A stretch of DNA of 10,708 nt from Larix sibirica (taxonomy: Eukaryota; Streptophyta; Pinopsida; Pinales; Pinaceae), in contig NWUY0300049867.1 in the NCBI GenBank assembly GCA_004151065.3, forward strand, positions 22,642 through 33,349. Reading direction: 5' to 3'. This document shows positions 8,073 to 10,708 of the stretch, one piece after another. Under the pieces are notes generated by a model, which searched no databases, was not told where the DNA came from, and saw nothing but the letters and a program-made list of their open reading frames with translations. Both the position numbers and the translations under genes were made by a program. Position 1 is the stretch's first letter; each line of letters starts with the position of its first letter.

Positions 8073-8189
8073 TTATGACATAAAAATATAGGGTTTTAGG
8101 GATGGAGTTCTCATTTTGAGATCGCAAATATCATTAAGTTAGTAATTATGCTAAATATCAAATGTTTCAATACTCATGGTGAAGGTGAA

Positions 8190-8770
8190 TATTAGCAATG
8201 TTTTCTAGTCATTTCTTGTGTCTCACGGAATATTTTTGAATAGAACCGTTCCTTACACTCCACAACAAAATGGAGTAGCATAACATTATAATAGGACTAT
8301 CACGGAGATGGCTCGCTACACCACTCCAATAAAATTAAGTTTCATTCTAAGGAGAAGCGGTTATTTGTGAGGCTCGTATCATCAATAAAGAACTTACTCA
8401 TGATGTCACATGTATGACTACTTATGAGAAAAGGGTGACAACAAACCTTCTTTCACATGTTATAATTTTTGGATCTAGTGCATGAGGTTGTTCGCCTAAT
8501 GAAAGGTGAAACACATCATCATCTCCAAACTCCTGCTACACTCTAGTTGGGTACAAAGGAATATTTGAGGGATTCCACCTTTATGATCTCACAACTCATA
8601 GAGTGGTTGAATATAGAGAGGTTAATTTTAATGAGGTTCCTACTCATATTCAAACATAATCTCTCCCATTACTTATTCTAGAAAATTCTTCAAATGAAAC
8701 TTTTTAGTGCACTAGACCTATCTCTCTCTAGCAAAATTATGAGGAGGATAATTTAGAATTTGGGTGAGAA
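8190..8770 (+). pseudogene. Dead Ty1/copia integrase fragment (C-terminal half)
   Basis: In one main frame the order of motifs is typical of the end of a plant copia integrase and the start of the linker to reverse transcriptase. These are SFLVSHGIF and NRTVPYTPQQNGVA (about 8200-8280), NRTITEMARY (about 8290-8320), then after frame changes IFGSSA (about 8464), LVGYKGIFEGFHLYD (about 8543-8587), HRVVEYREVNFNEV (about 8597-8638) and the acidic linker EEDNLEFG (8741-8764). A TAA at 8281-8283 replaces the Glu that usually follows NGVA. Several other stops and indels show it is non-functional. Reverse transcriptase is not found downstream, so the element is broken near 8780. In the family, this domain joins element cDNA to host DNA. 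Confidence 0.85.
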
Positions 8771-8964
8771 TTAGTTTCATGGATAGGGTTCTCTTGACCC
8801 TTTATAAATATCAAAATTCCCTTACAAGGTATTAAGTTTGGTGAAATAAACCAATCCGATTCATGAATTTAATATCCAAAATAAATAGGATAACATAAAA
8901 ATTCCATACATATTAAAATATTGAATTAAATATGTAATATGAAAATATAGATGATTTACAATTA
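8771..8964. other. Junction between the copia fragment and the Ty3/gypsy LTR
   Basis: No copia reverse-transcriptase motif appears here, although copia order would require one. Somewhere in this AT-rich stretch lies the outer (3') end of the Ty3/gypsy LTR that runs on the minus strand. I cannot place it, because no matching LTR or target-site duplication is visible in the window. Confidence 0.45.
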
Positions 8965-9225
8965 CCTTCATGATGGTATATATACACATTAATGAGTCAC
9001 GAGATAACATATTATGATGAAGGGTTATGACCCTTAATGGTATATTATTATTATTATTTATATTTATTACAGTTCCCCTCCCTTCAAGGATGCTTTGTCC
9101 TTCATGATGGTATATATACACATTACTGAGTCACGGGATAAAATATTATGATGAAGGGTTATGACCCTTAATGGTATATTTATTTATTTATTATTTTACT
9201 TAATATCTTATTTATGTTTATTACA
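8965..9225 (-). mobile_element. 5' part of a Ty3/gypsy 3' LTR
   Basis: On the minus strand the sequence after the polypurine tract starts TGTAATAAA, with the TG usual at LTR starts. It carries a palindromic word AAGGGTCATAACCCTT and a TATA-like GTGTATATATACC. Because of the duplication there are two copies of each: the palindrome at 9020-9035 and 9154-9169, and LTR starts at 9225 and 9071. Only the inner end of the LTR is defined; the outer end lies somewhere to the left of 8965. Assignment rests on its position after pol and the polypurine tract. Confidence 0.6.
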
Positions 9226-9228
9226 TTT

Positions 9229-9240
9229 CCCCTCCCTTCT
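9229..9240 (-). promoter_or_regulatory. Polypurine tract of the Ty3/gypsy element
   Basis: On the minus strand AGAAGGGAGGGG lies between the end of pol and the LTR start TGTAATAAA. In LTR retrotransposons this purine run primes plus-strand DNA synthesis. A second copy (GAAGGGAGGGG, 9075-9085) lies in the duplicated segment. Confidence 0.7.
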
Positions 9241-9252
9241 AGGATGCTTTGT

Positions 9253-10708
9253 CCTCAAAACATTTGTATGGAAAACTTTTATGTCTTGCTCTGGCTTGTA
9301 ATTCCTTCTCATGATTTTTTGTTCTTATAGATGTGATGGTTGGTGATACAAGATGATATGAGTTACAAAGTGTTGAACAAAAATATCTTATTGTGAACTT
9401 TTATTTTGAGACCCAATTACGCTAGCCTTAATATTCTTTGGAATATAGACCAATTGTTTTGTTTAGAGTGATGTTGATACAACGATTGATTAAGGAATCG
9501 AATCATGTGATTGGGATGTCAAGGTGTCTATGTAACCTAGTTTTTCTTTCACATACTTGTAGTGTTTTCTTGATTCACTTTTTTTTGCATGTATTCTTTG
9601 CACACCTATGTCACTTTGTTGATCACCACAATTTATTCGTAAAGATACTAGGAATTTCCATTGAATGTACTTCAATGTCTAAAAATATCCTTCAACCATA
9701 TTTTCATCTTTTTTATTTGTGATGTTGGTTAGATATATATTGATCTCCTTCTCCATGACTTGGATTTTTACATCTAAAGAATTCTCTAGTTCAAAACTTC
9801 AATGGGATTGGTCATTGTTAATTTATTAATTAATGTTTCTTTGTTTGGAAGTTTCTCTAACTTGTTCTATATAAACTTAATTATTATTCTTTAAATTAAT
9901 TGATGTAAGTATGCTTTGATTATGATCCCATCGCTTGAACCTTATCTTTCTCTTTCAAGGATGATTGATGCAAGGAGGTTGATAACCATAGAGTGCTATG
10001 AACGGTGACATTTTTTATGAAGTATGGAAATATGTGTTGTACCACCATTCTAATAAGGGAAACCACTTAACCCATTTTGTTTGTTTATTAGACATAAATA
10101 AAGGAAGATACCCTTCTAGGAATTTATTCACAATCTCAATTTTCCCATGAGATTGAAGATGGTAATAGGAGCTGTGAGCCAAATGAGTGCCTAAACATGA
10201 AATAATTTCCTTCCAAAATTACCAGTGAAAATTAGATCTATATCACTTACGATAACCTTGGGAATTCCATGTATCTTCTAAGTTGTTTCCATGAATGATG
10301 AAACTACTGTAATTGCTTTAAAAGATGAGAAAGAGTAAACTAATGGGAAATTGTGAGTCGATCCACTACTAACACGAGGACAATGTTTCCTTATGAATTT
10401 GATAGACCTATGATCAAATCCATTGAGAACTCTTCCCGACGTTGACTTGGTATGGATAATTATTTTAGAAGACTTGGTGTCTTAATTGTCTCTCCTTTGT
10501 TGAGGTGGAAAACCAAAAATTATGCCACAAATTTTTGGACATCAGTTTTAAGACCTTCCTAGAAAAAATCATTCTCGATCATGTGGTAAGTTTTTAAGAA
10601 CCCTAAATGACCTCTTATAAGATACGTGTGCAATTCCAAATGGACCTTCTATTTGAGTTAGGAATTCTTACATAAATATAAGTGATATACCATAGTGAAT
10701 CATTCTTC
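9253..10708 (-). pseudogene. Dead Ty3/gypsy pol: integrase to C-terminus, cut by window edge
   Basis: Read on the minus strand from 10708, the zinc-finger region shows RGHLGFLKTYHMIEND (about 10580-10630). Its two His remain, but the expected Cys-x-x-Cys is now Phe-Leu-Val-Phe. The catalytic core follows: FSMDLI (D codon 10418-10420), VVVDRLT, KVIVSDIDLIFTGNF (D at 10242-10244) and KIEIVNKFLEGYL (E at 10135-10137). The D-to-E spacing fits the family's D(35)E. Then come WVKW, EWWYNT and ALYGYQPP (about 9985-10075). In-frame stops and several frameshifts make it non-functional. From about 9950 to 9330 the text is too decayed for me to identify a chromodomain. The end, near 9253-9310, reads like CFEDKAS before the polypurine tract. 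Reverse transcriptase and RNase H would lie beyond the window. Confidence 0.88.

Larger units (their letters stand above)
8965..9252 (-). repeat. Tandem duplication of pol end, polypurine tract and LTR start
   Basis: CCTTCATGATGGTATATATA begins copies at 8965 and 9099. The first about 82 bases differ at only three positions. Copy 1 is 134 bp and copy 2 about 154 bp; the difference lies in an A/T microsatellite (ATT-type at 9044-9059, TTTA-type at 9178-9193). Each copy ends in AGGATGCTTTGT. On the minus strand that is the pol end, followed by a GGGAGGGG tract and then TGTAATAAA. The breakpoints share CCT (ATTA-CCT-TCATG on the left, TTGT-CCT-CAAAA on the right, TTGT-CCT-TCATG at the junction), consistent with microhomology-mediated duplication. 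Confidence 0.88.

Noticed and set aside
7846-8102. Telomere-like words (AAACCCTAA at about 7846, AGGGTTTTAGGG at about 8090)
   Set aside because: Single words and not tandem TTTAGGG arrays. They are expected by chance in AT-rich plant DNA.
8861-9121. 86-codon minus-strand frame
   Set aside because: It reads through the LTR and its microsatellite (a run of Asn codons) and includes the duplicated segment. It is not a gene.
9438-9722. 94-codon plus-strand and 61-codon minus-strand frames
   Set aside because: Both lie inside the decayed 3' part of the minus-strand Ty3/gypsy element. The plus frame is antisense to it and the minus frame shows no identifiable domain.

Overview
The window reads as non-genic DNA from a large, repeat-rich plant nuclear genome. 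It is AT-rich, has no intact gene, and holds decayed Ty1/copia and Ty3/gypsy LTR retrotransposons plus a complex tandem repeat. A gymnosperm (conifer) would fit, but that is inference: nothing here fixes the species. No rRNA, tRNA, CRISPR or bacterial-type gene structure was seen.

Layout, left to right. Positions 74-250 hold a protein-like open stretch that could be an exon fossil of an unrecognised gene. Positions 765-1036 hold three AT-rich direct repeats (71- and 93-bp steps). Positions 1261-3172 hold eight units of a tandem repeat whose period is exactly 245 bp across seven consecutive intervals. A ninth, partial unit lies at 3676-3780, beyond about 0.5 kb of foreign DNA. Each unit carries a similar frame of about 65 codons, open from its ATG in four units and broken in the others. 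The units differ largely at CpG sites that have become TpG or CpA, a footprint of cytosine methylation. Just before the ninth unit lies a 41-bp inverted copy of part of the unit, giving a strong imperfect hairpin at 3632-3776.

Positions 3781-8190 are mostly featureless, apart from a faint copia integrase-like trace near 4785-5040, a cluster of small inverted repeats at 6949-7020, and short direct and inverted repeats at 7924-8072. A clearer but dead Ty1/copia integrase fragment runs on the plus strand at about 8190-8770. From the right edge back to 9253 runs the 3' end of a Ty3/gypsy pol on the minus strand. Its integrase keeps the D, D and E codons but is full of stops and has lost the zinc-finger cysteines. 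It is followed by a polypurine tract and the start of its LTR, and this pol-end/PPT/LTR-start segment is tandemly duplicated (8965-9252).

The two elements converge tail to tail, so the right third looks like nested or adjacent dead retrotransposons. Nothing in the window looks like a working pathway. The most interesting object is the 245-bp array with its methylation-type decay, its recurrent small frame and its foldback end. Two single-base Ns (1489 and 3172) sit in or at the edge of this array, so part of its structure may reflect assembly.
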